NCBI RefSeq assembly: GCF_004348685.1
Contig: NZ_SMKO01000023.1
Coordinates: forward strand, 1 to 64,000
DNA: 64,000 nt
Source of the DNA: Nonomuraea deserti
Lineage (GTDB): Bacteria > Actinomycetota > Actinomycetes > Streptosporangiales > Streptosporangiaceae
Reading direction: 5' to 3'
Part shown: positions 8,268-17,187 of the stretch, piece by piece
How the letters are laid out: each line of letters begins with the position of its first letter
Numbering within the stretch: the first letter of the stretch is position 1
Program-made: the position numbers and the translations under genes
The notes under the pieces: generated by a model
The model's database searches: none
What the model saw: the letters and a program-made list of their open reading frames with translations, nothing else
What the model was told of the DNA's origin: nothing

Positions 8268-8471
8268 TCATTCGACCCGGATCGAGAACCCCTCGCCGCT
8301 GACCACCTGGCCCGACCGGATCTTGGCCCGCTTCCGCAGCTCCACCTCGCCGTCCACGAGCACCATGCCCTCGGCGACGAGCTGCTTGGCCATGCCGCCC
8401 GTCTCCGTGATGCCGCAGTATTTCAGCAGGTCGCACAGCGGGATGAAGTCGGAGCGCAGTTCGAAGTCCAC
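8268..8471 (-). CDS. Small S4 RNA-binding domain protein (YbcJ-like)
   Basis: About 67 residues, nearly all an S4 RNA-binding fold, with LCDLLKYCGITETGGMAKQL and VLVDGEVELRKRAKIRSGQ matching the YbcJ/YaaA-type one-domain proteins. These usually bind structured RNA and have no catalytic part. GTG 8471 gives the usual N-terminus VDFELRSDFIPL; a GTG at 8495 would add eight residues (VVRLGLGP) and cannot be ruled out. It lies just behind pucR on the same strand and is probably cotranscribed with it, though no link to purine use is known. Confidence 0.8.
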   Translation of the reverse strand: MDFELRSDFIPLCDLLKYCGITETGGMAKQLVAEGMVLVDGEVELRKRAKIRSGQVVSGEGFSIRVE

Positions 8472-8502
8472 GGGCCCCAAGCCTAGACGCACCACCCGCC
8501 GC

Positions 8503-10119
8503 CTAGATGCCGCGCATGCGCAGCACGTGCAGGGCCAGGGTGAGGTTGAGCCGCAGGTGGGGGTCGTCCGTGAAGCCGCCGAGCAGCCGCTCCAACTTCC
8601 CGATCCGGTAGCGCAGCGTGTTGTAGTGGAAATGCAGCCGCCTGGCCGTCTCGGCCACGTTCAGGTTGGTCTCCAGAAGGGCCTGGAGGGTGCGCCGCAG
8701 GTCGGCGTTCTCGGCGTCGTCGTCGGTGGCCAGCGGCCCGAGCGTCTCGCGGACGAACGCGTGCAGCTCGTCGGTGTCGTTCACCAGCGACAGCAGCCGG
8801 TAGACGCCGAGCTGATCGAAATGGGCCACCGCGCCGGGCCCGTGCAGCTGCCGCCCGACCCTGGCGGCCTTCAGCGCCTGCGCATAGGCCTCGGGCAGCG
8901 TCTCCGCGCCCGGGCTCGGCCGGGACGTGCCGGTCGAGAACGTCGCGGGCGGCGCGTCGGCGAAGGCGCAGGCGGCGTCCTTGGCCATCCTGGCCACGTC
9001 GGCGGAGGCGTCGACCACGGCCACCACCTCGTGCGAGAAACCCGCCACCGCCCCGTGCGGGTCGTGCCGCCTGATCGCGGCCGTCCAGCAGGCCACCAGC
9101 CGGTCCTGGGCGCTGCGCTCGTCGCCGTCGGGGTCGAGCTCGGCCACCAGCACGGTCACGGGCCGCGACAGGTCCCATCCGAACGCCCCGGCCCTGGCCG
9201 TGACCCGCTCGACCGTGCCGGCCCGTCCGGTGAGCACGTCGCGCAGGAAGTCGGCCCGGTACTTGCTCTCGACGGCGTTGACCGCCTCCTGGCGGGTGAC
9301 GACGAGCGCGGCGACGGTGGCGGCGCGTTCGAGGATGCCGATGTCGCTGTCCCTGATGGCCGCGGACGGGCTGTAGGCGACGATCCTGCCGTGGTGGTGC
9401 CCTCCTGCCAGCACCGGCACCGAGGCGAACGACCGCGCCCGCCCCGCGTCCGGCGTACGGGCCGCCTCGGCCGCCGGGGAGCCCTCGTGGGTGATCGACT
9501 CGCACAGGACGGTCACGTGTCCGGCGGGCCCGGCGGCGGCCAGCACGCGGCCCGAACCGTCGACCGCGGCCACCGACACGTCGAGCAGGTTGGCCACCTC
9601 GGCGGTGACCTCGTTGAGCCCGCCTCCGGCCAGCACCACCTGCACCAGCGCCCGGTGCGCCTCCTCGGCGCGGGCGAGCACGGCGGCCTGGCGGTTGAGG
9701 ATGTCGGTGAGCACCTGGTTGAGGATGTCGTCGAAGCCGACGTCGTTCGGGAGCAGGATGAGCGGGAAGCCGAGCCTGTCGGCCTGCTCGGCCATCTCGG
9801 CGGGCAGCTCGTCGACGTAGCGGCCCAGCTTGATCGCCAGGGCGGACAGGCCGCGCTCGTCCAGGTCGGCCACCAGCCTGCCGAGCGACTGCGGCGTGTT
9901 GCGCAGCGGGTAGCCGGTGGTGAGCAGCAGCTCGTGCGGCTTGACCCAGGCCAGGATGTCGGGCACTTCCATGACGTTGAGCCGCTGCACGATGCGGCCC
10001 AGCCCGCTCTCGCCCGCGATCAGCCTGGCATCGGCGAGGGTGGACACGCCGAGCACCTCGCCGACGGACACGCCATGGGTGATCGTTCCGGTGCTCGCCA
10101 GCCGGACGGGGGGCTCCAT
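8503..10119 (-). CDS. pucR: PucR-family transcriptional regulator
   Basis: 538 residues in the order expected of PucR/CdaR activators: an N-terminal PucR domain (about 15-135, with VEPDILAWVKPHELLLTTGYPL-like sequence here as PDILAWVKPHELLLTTGYPL), a middle GGDEF-like region, and a C-terminal PucR helix-turn-helix (LETNLNVAETARRLHFHYNT, then LRYRIGKLERLLG). In Bacillus, PucR controls purine degradation genes; here it sits between a molybdenum hydroxylase/permease operon on its own strand and the divergent allH-fdrA-allG operon, so it probably senses a purine breakdown product and controls both. ATG 10119 is the first good start; the divergent partner starts 131 bases away. Ligand unknown. Confidence 0.9.
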   Translation of the reverse strand: MEPPVRLASTGTITHGVSVGEVLGVSTLADARLIAGESGLGRIVQRLNVMEVPDILAWVKPHELLLTTGYPLRNTPQSLGRLVADLDERGLSALAIKLGRYVDELPAEMAEQADRLGFPLILLPNDVGFDDILNQVLTDILNRQAAVLARAEEAHRALVQVVLAGGGLNEVTAEVANLLDVSVAAVDGSGRVLAAAGPAGHVTVLCESITHEGSPAAEAARTPDAGRARSFASVPVLAGGHHHGRIVAYSPSAAIRDSDIGILERAATVAALVVTRQEAVNAVESKYRADFLRDVLTGRAGTVERVTARAGAFGWDLSRPVTVLVAELDPDGDERSAQDRLVACWTAAIRRHDPHGAVAGFSHEVVAVVDASADVARMAKDAACAFADAPPATFSTGTSRPSPGAETLPEAYAQALKAARVGRQLHGPGAVAHFDQLGVYRLLSLVNDTDELHAFVRETLGPLATDDDAENADLRRTLQALLETNLNVAETARRLHFHYNTLRYRIGKLERLLGGFTDDPHLRLNLTLALHVLRMRGI

Positions 10120-10158
10120 GGATGAGATTGTGACCCCGGAGACCGTCTGTCAGGAAGA

Positions 10159-10188
10159 GCCAACCTTCCCGCTCACTGTTGGCAAATT
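10159..10188. promoter_or_regulatory. Inverted repeat in the pucR/allH promoter region
   Basis: GCCAAC (10159-10164) and GTTGGC (10178-10183) form an inverted repeat with a 13-base spacer. It runs into TTGGCAAAT (10180-10188), the reverse complement of a motif shared with the permease upstream region. A plausible PucR operator; unproven. Confidence 0.35.
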
Positions 10189-10250
10189 TACCCGTACGGA
10201 GGGTTCCCGGCCCGTTCTACGGTCAGGACCAGGGTCGGTTGGGAGGTTTG

Positions 10251-11114
10251 GTGACGGTCAGTACTCACGCGAGACGTACCCGCGTCCACGTCACGGGAGC
10301 GGCCAGCACGGCGGTACGTCCCGTCCTGGAGTCGTCCCGCCGCCCGGCGCGCGTGCTCGCCGCGTTTCCCGGCGGGATCTACCTGGAGGTCAGGACCGAT
10401 CTCGAACCTTCCGTGATCGCGGTCATCACCGGCGAGGCGATCCGGCTGCCCAACTCCGTACTGCTGTCCGGCCCGCTCCCGAGAGTCACGGTGGGTGACG
10501 ACGCCTCGGTGGGCGACCGTTCGATCGAGCTGGGCCCGCTCAACCTGACCGTCCGGCGCTGGTGGGATCCCTCGCCGCCGCTGGGCACGGTCGACCGGGC
10601 GAGCCTCGCGCGCGCCGCGGCCCGCCTGACCGACCCGCCCGAGCCCGGCCTGGCCGGCAACGCCGCGGTCGACATGCTGGCGGGCGGATGCGCCAAGGGC
10701 TGGCTGCTGGGCGCGGTGACGGCGGCCGAGCAGCTGGTGGGCCTGGGGCCGGGGCTCACGCCGAGCGGCGACGACGTCCTGGCCGGGCTGCTGGTGACGC
10801 TGCGGCATGTGGGCGCGGCGGCCGGCGTGGAGCGGGCGGTCTGGCTGGCCGGCTGGCTCGGCGCGACGGTCACCTTCGACGCCCGCACGCGGACGACGCC
10901 CATCTCGGCCACGCTGCTGCACTGCGCGGCCAGAGGCGCGGCCAGCCCCGAGGTGATCGGGGTCCTGCGCGGCATCGCCGGCACGCAGCCGCTCGAACCC
11001 GCGCTGCGGCGGCTGCACCGGCTCGGCCACACCTCGGGGGCCGATCTGGCGCAGGGCATCGCCATCGGGGTGAACGCGGTCCTCTCCTTGGGCGACCAGG
11101 AGCCGGGCCGGTGA
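10251..11114 (+). CDS. allH: DUF2877 protein, AllH-type oxamate carbamoyltransferase subunit
   Basis: A 287-residue DUF2877 protein. The family motif GLGPGLTPSGDDVLAG (164-179) is intact. In E. coli the DUF2877 protein YlbF/AllH, with FdrA/AllF and YlbE/AllG, makes up oxamate carbamoyltransferase, the last but one step of anaerobic allantoin breakdown (oxalurate to oxamate and carbamoyl phosphate). GTG 10251 is chosen because GGGAGGT lies 4 bases before it (10240-10246); an earlier ATG at 10179 has no ribosome-binding site. The stop overlaps the fdrA start (GTGA). First gene of a tightly coupled three-gene operon divergent from pucR. Confidence 0.85.
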   Translation: MTVSTHARRTRVHVTGAASTAVRPVLESSRRPARVLAAFPGGIYLEVRTDLEPSVIAVITGEAIRLPNSVLLSGPLPRVTVGDDASVGDRSIELGPLNLTVRRWWDPSPPLGTVDRASLARAAARLTDPPEPGLAGNAAVDMLAGGCAKGWLLGAVTAAEQLVGLGPGLTPSGDDVLAGLLVTLRHVGAAAGVERAVWLAGWLGATVTFDARTRTTPISATLLHCAARGAASPEVIGVLRGIAGTQPLEPALRRLHRLGHTSGADLAQGIAIGVNAVLSLGDQEPGR

Positions 11115-12478
11115 ACGACGCCGCTGCACGTGAAGTGGTGCTGGTACGGCGGGGGACTTATCACGACTCGGTGACCCTCATGCGGGTCAGCCGGGCACTG
11201 TCCGACATGCCGGGCGTGACGGCGGCCATGGTCGCCATGGCCACCGATCTCAACGTCTCCATCCTGCGCGAGCTGGGGTTCACGATCCCGGAGACCGACC
11301 CGGGCGACCTGCTGATCGCCGTACGCGCGAGCGACACCGAGGCCGCCGTCGAGGAGGCCGACCGGCAACTGACCACCTTCCAGCGGGCGGATCCGGCGCC
11401 GGAGCACCAGCCGCCGCTGACCACACGCTCGGCCGCGCGGACCCCGGCTGACCTGGTTCTCGTCTCCACGCCCGGCGAGCACGCCTTCGCCGAGGCGCTG
11501 GACGCCGTCGAGGCGGGCCTGCCCGTCATGATCTTCAGCGACGGCATGCCCGTGTGGCAGGAACGCCTGCTCAAGGAGCGGGCGCTCCTTCAGCGGGCCG
11601 GGGACGTCCTCGTGATGGGCCCCGACTGCGGCACGGCGGTGATCGGCGGCGTCGGCCTGGGCTTCGCGAACGTCCTCCGCCCCGGCCCCGTGGGCGTGGT
11701 GGCGGCCTCGGGCACCGGCGCGCAGCAGGTGACGTCCCTGCTCGACTGGGCGGGCACGGGCGTCAGCCACGTGCTCGGCGTGGGCGGCAGGGACCTGTCG
11801 GCCGAGGTGGGCGGCCTGTCGGCGATGCGGGCCCTGCGCATGCTGGACGACGATCCGGCCACCGAGCTGATCGTGCTCATCTCCAAGCCGCCGTCGCCGG
11901 AGGTGGCGCGGGCCGTGGAGGAGGCCGTGGGCCGGCTGCGCACGCCCGTCGTACGCGCGATGCTCCAGGAGGGCGCGCCCGACCTCACGGAGGCGACGGA
12001 GCGGGTGCTGCGCGCGCTCGGCAGGCCCGTCCCCGAATGGCCGTCCTGGCCGTCGTGGCCGGGCGGCCGCCCGGCCGCCAAGGCGATCAAGGGCTTCTAC
12101 GCCGGCGGCACGCTCGGTGCGGAGGCCGCGATGATCGCCGGCTCCCGCGACATCGTCGACTACGGCGACGACGCCTACACCAGGGGACGCGCCCATCCCA
12201 TGATCGACCCGGCGCTCCGCGTCGAGGCGCTCGCCCACACCCAGGACACCGACGTGGTGCTCATGGACGTCGTGCTCGGCCACGGCGCCGACCCCGACCC
12301 CGCCGCCTCGCTCGCGCACGCCGTAGCCCGCGCCCCCGCCACCGTCGTCGTCGCCCTCATCGGCACCGAGGGCGACCCCCAGGACCTGCACCGCCAGGCC
12401 GCCGCCTTCCGCGAGGCGGGCGCGGCCGTGTTCACCTCCAACGCCCAGGCCGCCCGGCACGCCAGGAGCCTGCTGTGA
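11111..12478 (+). CDS. fdrA: FdrA-family protein (AllF, oxamate carbamoyltransferase subunit)
   Basis: A 455-residue protein of the acyl-CoA-synthetase-like FdrA family, related to the alpha subunit of succinyl-CoA synthetase. Recognisable parts are VLVRRGTYHDSVTLMRVSRAL at the N-terminus, VMGPDCGTAVIGGVGLGFAN, and VGVVAASGTGAQQVTSLLD, followed by HVLGVGGRDLSAEVGG. It is somewhat shorter than the E. coli protein (about 555 residues). GTG 11111 overlaps the allH stop; the 3' end overlaps the allG start in the same way (GTGA), so the three subunits should be made in fixed ratio. Role as an oxamate carbamoyltransferase subunit follows from the E. coli allFGH work and the identical gene trio. Confidence 0.88.
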   Translation: MNDAAAREVVLVRRGTYHDSVTLMRVSRALSDMPGVTAAMVAMATDLNVSILRELGFTIPETDPGDLLIAVRASDTEAAVEEADRQLTTFQRADPAPEHQPPLTTRSAARTPADLVLVSTPGEHAFAEALDAVEAGLPVMIFSDGMPVWQERLLKERALLQRAGDVLVMGPDCGTAVIGGVGLGFANVLRPGPVGVVAASGTGAQQVTSLLDWAGTGVSHVLGVGGRDLSAEVGGLSAMRALRMLDDDPATELIVLISKPPSPEVARAVEEAVGRLRTPVVRAMLQEGAPDLTEATERVLRALGRPVPEWPSWPSWPGGRPAAKAIKGFYAGGTLGAEAAMIAGSRDIVDYGDDAYTRGRAHPMIDPALRVEALAHTQDTDVVLMDVVLGHGADPDPAASLAHAVARAPATVVVALIGTEGDPQDLHRQAAAFREAGAAVFTSNAQAARHARSLL

Positions 12479-13863
12479 CCCTGCTCTCCGCACCGCCCCG
12501 CGTCGTCACCGTCGGCGCCGGCCTCCTCGACGACGCGCTCAGGGCCCAGGCCGTGCCGACGGTCCCCGTGGCGTGGCGGCCGCCGCTGCCCGGCACTGCC
12601 GAGGCGCTGGCCAGGGTCCTCGCCGACCCGCGCAGGCACGCCGCCAACGAGCTGGCCGTCAGCCGGCTGACCTCCGCCCGCCCGCACCTGGTGGGCGTAC
12701 GGCGCGCCTCCGAGGTGCTGGCGGAGGGGACGTTCCTGCACGCGGGCCCGCCCATCACGTGGGAGCGCGCGTCCGGCCCGATGCGCGGCGCCCTCATCGG
12801 CGCGATGCTGCTGGAGGGCCTGGCGGGCGACGAGCACGAGGCCGGGCGCGCGCTCGCCGCGGGCGGCGTCACGCTGCGCCCGTGCCACGAGCACGCCACC
12901 GTGGGCCCGATGGCGGGCGTGGTGAGCCCGTCCATGTGGTTGTTCGAAGTGCGCGACGAGGAGCACGGCGGCACCGCCTACTGCTCGCTCAACGAGGGCC
13001 TGGGCAAGGTGCTCCGCTACGGCGCGTACGGGCCGGAGGTGCTGGAGCGGCTGCGCTGGATGGACGAGGTGCTCGGCCCCGCCCTGGCCGCGGCGCTGGA
13101 GCGCACCGGGCCGCTCGACCTGCGTTCGCTGATCGCTCAGGCGCTGCAGATGGGCGACGAGTTGCACAACCGCAACCGCGCCGCCACCTCGCTGCTGCTG
13201 CGCGAGCTGGCACCCGCCGTGGTCGAGGCCGCCCCCGGCGCCGCCGCGCAGGTGCTGCGCTTCATCAACGGCAACGACCACTTCTTCCTCAACGCCGGCA
13301 TGGCCGCGGCCAAGGTCAGCACCGACGCCGCCCGCGACGTGCCCGGTTCCTCGCTGGTGGTCGCGATGGCACGCAACGGCACCGACTTCGGCGTGCAGGT
13401 CTCGGGGCTGGGCGGACGCTGGTTCACCGGCCCGGCCGGCGTGCCCGACGGGCTTTATCTCGGCGCGTACGGCCCCGGCGACGCCAACCCGGACATCGGC
13501 GACTCCACCATCACCGAGACCTCCGGCCTGGGCGGCTTCGCGATGGCGGCCTCGCCCGCCATCGTGCGCTTCGTCGGCGGCGAGGTCTCCGACGCCGTCA
13601 GGGCCACCCGTTCGATGTACGAGATCACGCTCGCCGAGCATCCCGCCTACCAGATCCCGGGTCTCGGTTTCCGCGGCACTCCCGCCGGCATCGACGTCGC
13701 TCTGGTGGCCAGGACGGGCCTGCTGCCCGTCGTCAACACCGGGATCGCGGGACGCGTGGCAGGCACGGGTCAGGTCGGCGCGGGCCTGGTCAAGCCGCCC
13801 GCCGAGGCGTTCACCAGCGCGTTGCTGGCGTTGGCAGGCTCAGTAAGTGACCCCTTTGAATAG
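12475..13863 (+). CDS. allG: DUF1116 protein, AllG-type oxamate carbamoyltransferase subunit
   Basis: A 462-residue DUF1116 protein (YlbE/AllG family). Conserved stretches include GPPITWERASGPMRGALIGA, ALQMGDELHNRNRAATSL, FINGNDHFFLNAGMAAAK and ITETSGLGGFAMAASPAIV. GTG 12475 overlaps the fdrA stop as GTGA. It completes the allH-fdrA-allG set. The carbamate kinase that makes ATP from the carbamoyl phosphate product in E. coli is not found beside it, nor are allantoinase or ureidoglycolate dehydrogenase, so these must be elsewhere if the pathway runs. Confidence 0.88.
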   Translation: MTLLSAPPRVVTVGAGLLDDALRAQAVPTVPVAWRPPLPGTAEALARVLADPRRHAANELAVSRLTSARPHLVGVRRASEVLAEGTFLHAGPPITWERASGPMRGALIGAMLLEGLAGDEHEAGRALAAGGVTLRPCHEHATVGPMAGVVSPSMWLFEVRDEEHGGTAYCSLNEGLGKVLRYGAYGPEVLERLRWMDEVLGPALAAALERTGPLDLRSLIAQALQMGDELHNRNRAATSLLLRELAPAVVEAAPGAAAQVLRFINGNDHFFLNAGMAAAKVSTDAARDVPGSSLVVAMARNGTDFGVQVSGLGGRWFTGPAGVPDGLYLGAYGPGDANPDIGDSTITETSGLGGFAMAASPAIVRFVGGEVSDAVRATRSMYEITLAEHPAYQIPGLGFRGTPAGIDVALVARTGLLPVVNTGIAGRVAGTGQVGAGLVKPPAEAFTSALLALAGSVSDPFE

Positions 13864-14086
13864 CGAAATAGCCGCACGTCAGCACTATTGTCAGGCAATG
13901 TCAGCTTCCCTTGCGGTTATAGCGCCGATATCGTAACGAACCTCAGGCCAGCAAGAAACCCGCTGCGGCCCCGGTGCCGCGCCTGGAAAAAGCCCATTGC
14001 GGCATGCGTCCGGCGGATTTCTCAGTGGCAATCTGCAAGTAGCGTGAGAACGCACGTGACGGATGAGGCGAAATGGGGGCGGGAAC

Positions 14087-16480
14087 ATGGCAGCCGACCG
14101 CTTGCTCAGCGGCCCCGGCGCGGAGGGAGGCCCCCCGAGCGGCACCCCGCAGAGCCAGGGCCGCCTGATCGGCCGGCGCTACCGGTTGATGTCGCCCGTC
14201 GGCAGGGGCGGCATGGGGATGGTGTGGCAGGCCCACGACGTCCTGCTCGACCGGGACGTCGCGGTGAAGGAGCTGATCCTGCCGTACGGCCTCGACCACG
14301 CGGGCAAGCAGGTGGCGCACCGGCGCATGCTGCGCGAGGCCAGGTCGGCCGCGCGGCTGACGCATCCCGGCATCGTGACCGTGCACGACGTCGTCGAGGA
14401 GGACGGCCGCCCCTGGATCGTGATGGAGCTGGTCCGCGCGTGGTCTCTCGAGCAGGCCGTACGCCAGAGCGGGCCGCTGCCGGTGATCCAGGCGGCCGAG
14501 ATCGGCATCAGGGTGCTCGACGCTATCCGGCACGCCCACGCCGCCGGCATCATGCACCGCGACATCAAGCCCGGAAACGTGCTGCTGACCTCCGACCGGG
14601 TGGTGCTGACCGACTTCGGCATAGCGGCCATCGAGGGCGACGTGACGATCACGCAGACCGGGCTGCTCATGGGGTCGCCCGCGTACATCCCGCCGGAGCG
14701 CCTGTCCGGCCAGCCGATCACGCAGGCGGCCGACCTGTGGTCGTTCGGGGCCACGCTGTACGCCGCCGTCGAGGGGCGGCCGCCGTACGAAGGGCCCGAC
14801 CCGATCGCGGTGCTCGGCGCGGTCCTCACGCAGGACCCGATCAGGCCGCAGCGGGCCGGGGCGCTGATGCCGGTGATCGAGGGCCTGCTGCGCAAGAGCC
14901 CCGCGGAGCGGCTGACCTCGGCCCAGGTCATCGAGATGCTGGAGACGGTGCTGCGCGCGCACGGCTCCACCAGGCCGCGCCCGCCGGAGACGTTGCCCAG
15001 CCAGGCCGACCCGACGCCCGCCGGGCTGCTGCCACCGCTCGAACACCCCTCGGGGCCGATGCCGTCGCGGATCGTGGAGACGCCCTCGGGGCCGGTGCGG
15101 GTGCCGTACGACCCGATGACCAGCCCGTCGGGCGGCTACTCGATGCCCTATGACGGGATGACGAGCCCGTCGGGCAGCCACAGCACCGACCAGTTATCGT
15201 CGGCGCCGGGGTTCGACGCGTTCGGCAGCCCTTCGGGGCCGCAGTGGCCGGACAGCGGCCCGCACTCACATGACGGCGCCCCTTCGCCCGGTGGCCCCTC
15301 GTCGCTCGGCGGCCCCTCGTCCTCGGGCGGCTTCCCCGTGGCCGGCGGCCCGCCCTCGCTCGACCGCACGCCTTCACCCGGCGGCCCCTCGTCGCTCGGC
15401 GGCCCCTCGTCCTCGGGCGGCTTCCCCGTGGCCGGCGGCCCGCCCTCGCTCGACGGCTCGCCTGCGCCCGGTGGCCCGTCCTCACTCGGCGGCTCGCCTT
15501 CACATGGTGGCCCGTCCTCGTCCGGCGGCTCGCCTTCACATGGTGGCCTGTTCTCGTCCGATGGCGCGCCCTCGTCAGGCGGGCCGGCCCCGTTCGGGCC
15601 GTACCGGTCCGTGGACGACTCCGCCGACGGCCTGGACGCGCCCTCAGGACCGCGGCCCCGGCCGATCCTGCCGCTGACGTCCGACAGCCGTACGTCCGGC
15701 GCGACCCCGTGGCCGCTGGCCTCCCCCGCCGACCTGCGCGAGCAGTCACGCGACCTGACGCACGACCTCGGCCGCAGCCGCCTGGCCGCGCCGCCCGGCG
15801 CCTCCCCGCGCACCGGCACGAGCAGGCGCAGGAGCGAGGACGACGGCGGCGGCGCGTGGGTGCGCGTCGGCCGGCCGACGCCGCTCACGTTCATCAGCGC
15901 GATCGTGGCGGTGGCCGTCGTCGCGGGCGCCGTAATGATCTTCCTGTCCGGCGGATCACCGCAGGAGCCGGCCGCGGTCACCGCCGCGACCGGGACCGCA
16001 AACGCCACGACGAGCCCGGCGGCCGCGGGCGGCGAGCCGTCCCCCGTGCCGGAGGGCTACGAGGAGCACACCGCTGCCGGGTTCGCGGCCGGCGTTCCGG
16101 AGGGGTGGAAGCCGGCGGAGTCCGACGGCAAGACCACGTTCGACGGGCCGGCGGACTCCGGCATGCGGATCGTGGTGGAGCGGGCGACGGCTCAGGCCGA
16201 CGGCGGGCTGTCCCGGCTGAGCAGGGAGGAGTCCGAGGGCGGCAGGGAGAGCTACATCCAGGTGCAGTTGCGGGCCGTGTCCTACCGGGGATGGAAGGCC
16301 ACCGACTGGGAGTACACCTACACCACCGCGAACGGCGTCCCCATGCACGCGCTGACCCGATACGTCACGATCGACGACAAGACCGGGTTCACGATCACAT
16401 TCGACCTGCCCGAGCTGAAGTGGGACGACCAGGCCGGCACGCGCAAGGTGTTCCTCGACTCGTTCCGGCGAACCACCTGA
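14087..16480 (+). CDS. PknB-type transmembrane serine/threonine kinase
   Basis: 797 residues. The kinase domain (about 30-285) has the glycine loop GRGGMGMVW, the ATP-anchoring Lys61 in VAVKE, catalytic HRDIKPGN (157-164) and DFG (176-178). All key residues are present, so it should be active. A Pro/Ser/Gly-rich linker with a 90-bp duplicated unit spans about 399-500. A single membrane helix (LTFISAIVAVAVVAGAVMIF, about 602-621) leads to a ~175-residue outer domain of no family I recognise; it contains no PASTA repeats. ATG 14087 follows GGGGGCGGG. The stretch 13864-14086 before it holds no gene and no promoter I would defend. Confidence 0.92.
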   Translation: MAADRLLSGPGAEGGPPSGTPQSQGRLIGRRYRLMSPVGRGGMGMVWQAHDVLLDRDVAVKELILPYGLDHAGKQVAHRRMLREARSAARLTHPGIVTVHDVVEEDGRPWIVMELVRAWSLEQAVRQSGPLPVIQAAEIGIRVLDAIRHAHAAGIMHRDIKPGNVLLTSDRVVLTDFGIAAIEGDVTITQTGLLMGSPAYIPPERLSGQPITQAADLWSFGATLYAAVEGRPPYEGPDPIAVLGAVLTQDPIRPQRAGALMPVIEGLLRKSPAERLTSAQVIEMLETVLRAHGSTRPRPPETLPSQADPTPAGLLPPLEHPSGPMPSRIVETPSGPVRVPYDPMTSPSGGYSMPYDGMTSPSGSHSTDQLSSAPGFDAFGSPSGPQWPDSGPHSHDGAPSPGGPSSLGGPSSSGGFPVAGGPPSLDRTPSPGGPSSLGGPSSSGGFPVAGGPPSLDGSPAPGGPSSLGGSPSHGGPSSSGGSPSHGGLFSSDGAPSSGGPAPFGPYRSVDDSADGLDAPSGPRPRPILPLTSDSRTSGATPWPLASPADLREQSRDLTHDLGRSRLAAPPGASPRTGTSRRRSEDDGGGAWVRVGRPTPLTFISAIVAVAVVAGAVMIFLSGGSPQEPAAVTAATGTANATTSPAAAGGEPSPVPEGYEEHTAAGFAAGVPEGWKPAESDGKTTFDGPADSGMRIVVERATAQADGGLSRLSREESEGGRESYIQVQLRAVSYRGWKATDWEYTYTTANGVPMHALTRYVTIDDKTGFTITFDLPELKWDDQAGTRKVFLDSFRRTT
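15281..15560 (+). repeat. In-frame 90-bp duplication and shorter repeats in the kinase linker
   Basis: Two almost identical 90-base units (15281-15370 and 15371-15460) differ at only a few positions, and are followed by degenerate GGPSSSGGSPSHGG-type units to about 15560. All keep the frame. Confidence 0.9.
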
Positions 16481-16560
16481 CATCGGCGCGATGGTGAGAT
16501 CCCCCGCGGTGGATCCTCGGGTATTGCACTGGTCGTTCCAAAACTGGTAGCGTGCCGGGC

Positions 16561-17133
16561 ATGGCGCGACCGAGGACGTTCGAGGAGGACCGTGCGGTCG
16601 AGGCCGCCATGCACGCGTTCTGGGGCGCGGGCTACGAGAACACCTCGACGCAGGCCCTGTGCGCGGCCACCGGCCTCGGGCGCAGCAGCATCTACAACAC
16701 CTTCGCGAGCAAGCACGATCTGTTCCAGAAGGCGCTGCGCCACTACATGGACGGGCGCAACGCCAGGCTCGCCGAGCTGATGGACTCCGACCTGCCCGTC
16801 AAGGAGAAGGTCGGCACCGTGCTGGGGTGGGCGGTCGAGCCCGACCCCGAGGAGCCGGCCGGCTGCCTGGTGGTCAACTCGCAGGTCGAGATGGCCCCGC
16901 ACGACCCGGAGATCGCCGAGTTGCTGCGGCTCGACAACGACAGGCGGGTGCGGATGATCCGCTCGGCGCTCGAGGTCGGCATCTCCCGGGGCGAGATCGA
17001 CGCGGGCAAGGACGCGCTCGCCCTGGCGCACTTCGTCGTCGCCACGGTCAGCGGCATGCGCGTGGCCGCCTGCGGCGGCGCCGGCCGAGAAACCCTCGCG
17101 TCCATCGCGCGAACCGCGCTGGACGCGTTCTGA
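16561..17133 (+). CDS. TetR-family repressor of the adjacent exporter
   Basis: A 190-residue TetR/AcrR protein. The N-terminal helix-turn-helix (AFWGAGYENTSTQALCAATG followed by LGRSSIYNTFASKHDLFQKAL) is typical; the C-terminal half is a ligand-binding bundle. ATG 16561 gives the usual MARPRTFEEDRAVEAAM; the frame is open three codons further. It lies 54 bases upstream of, and on the same strand as, an MFS exporter whose promoter holds a good palindrome, so it probably represses that gene and perhaps itself (ACTGGT occurs twice 15 bases apart at about 16529-16549). Inducer unknown. Confidence 0.9.
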   Translation: MARPRTFEEDRAVEAAMHAFWGAGYENTSTQALCAATGLGRSSIYNTFASKHDLFQKALRHYMDGRNARLAELMDSDLPVKEKVGTVLGWAVEPDPEEPAGCLVVNSQVEMAPHDPEIAELLRLDNDRRVRMIRSALEVGISRGEIDAGKDALALAHFVVATVSGMRVAACGGAGRETLASIARTALDAF

Positions 17134-17148
17134 GTTTTTCTTTTCCTG

Positions 17149-17172
17149 ATTTTGTACTGATCAATCTAAAAT
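17149..17172. promoter_or_regulatory. Candidate TetR operator before the Cmx-type exporter
   Basis: An imperfect 24-base palindrome in an AT-rich island: ATTTTGTACTGA (17149-17160) and TCAATCTAAAAT (17161-17172). After reverse complementing, the half-sites match at 9 of 12 positions. It ends 3 bases before the GGAGG ribosome-binding site, where a repressor would block transcription. Confidence 0.65.
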
Positions 17173-17187
17173 TGTGGAGGAATCGCC

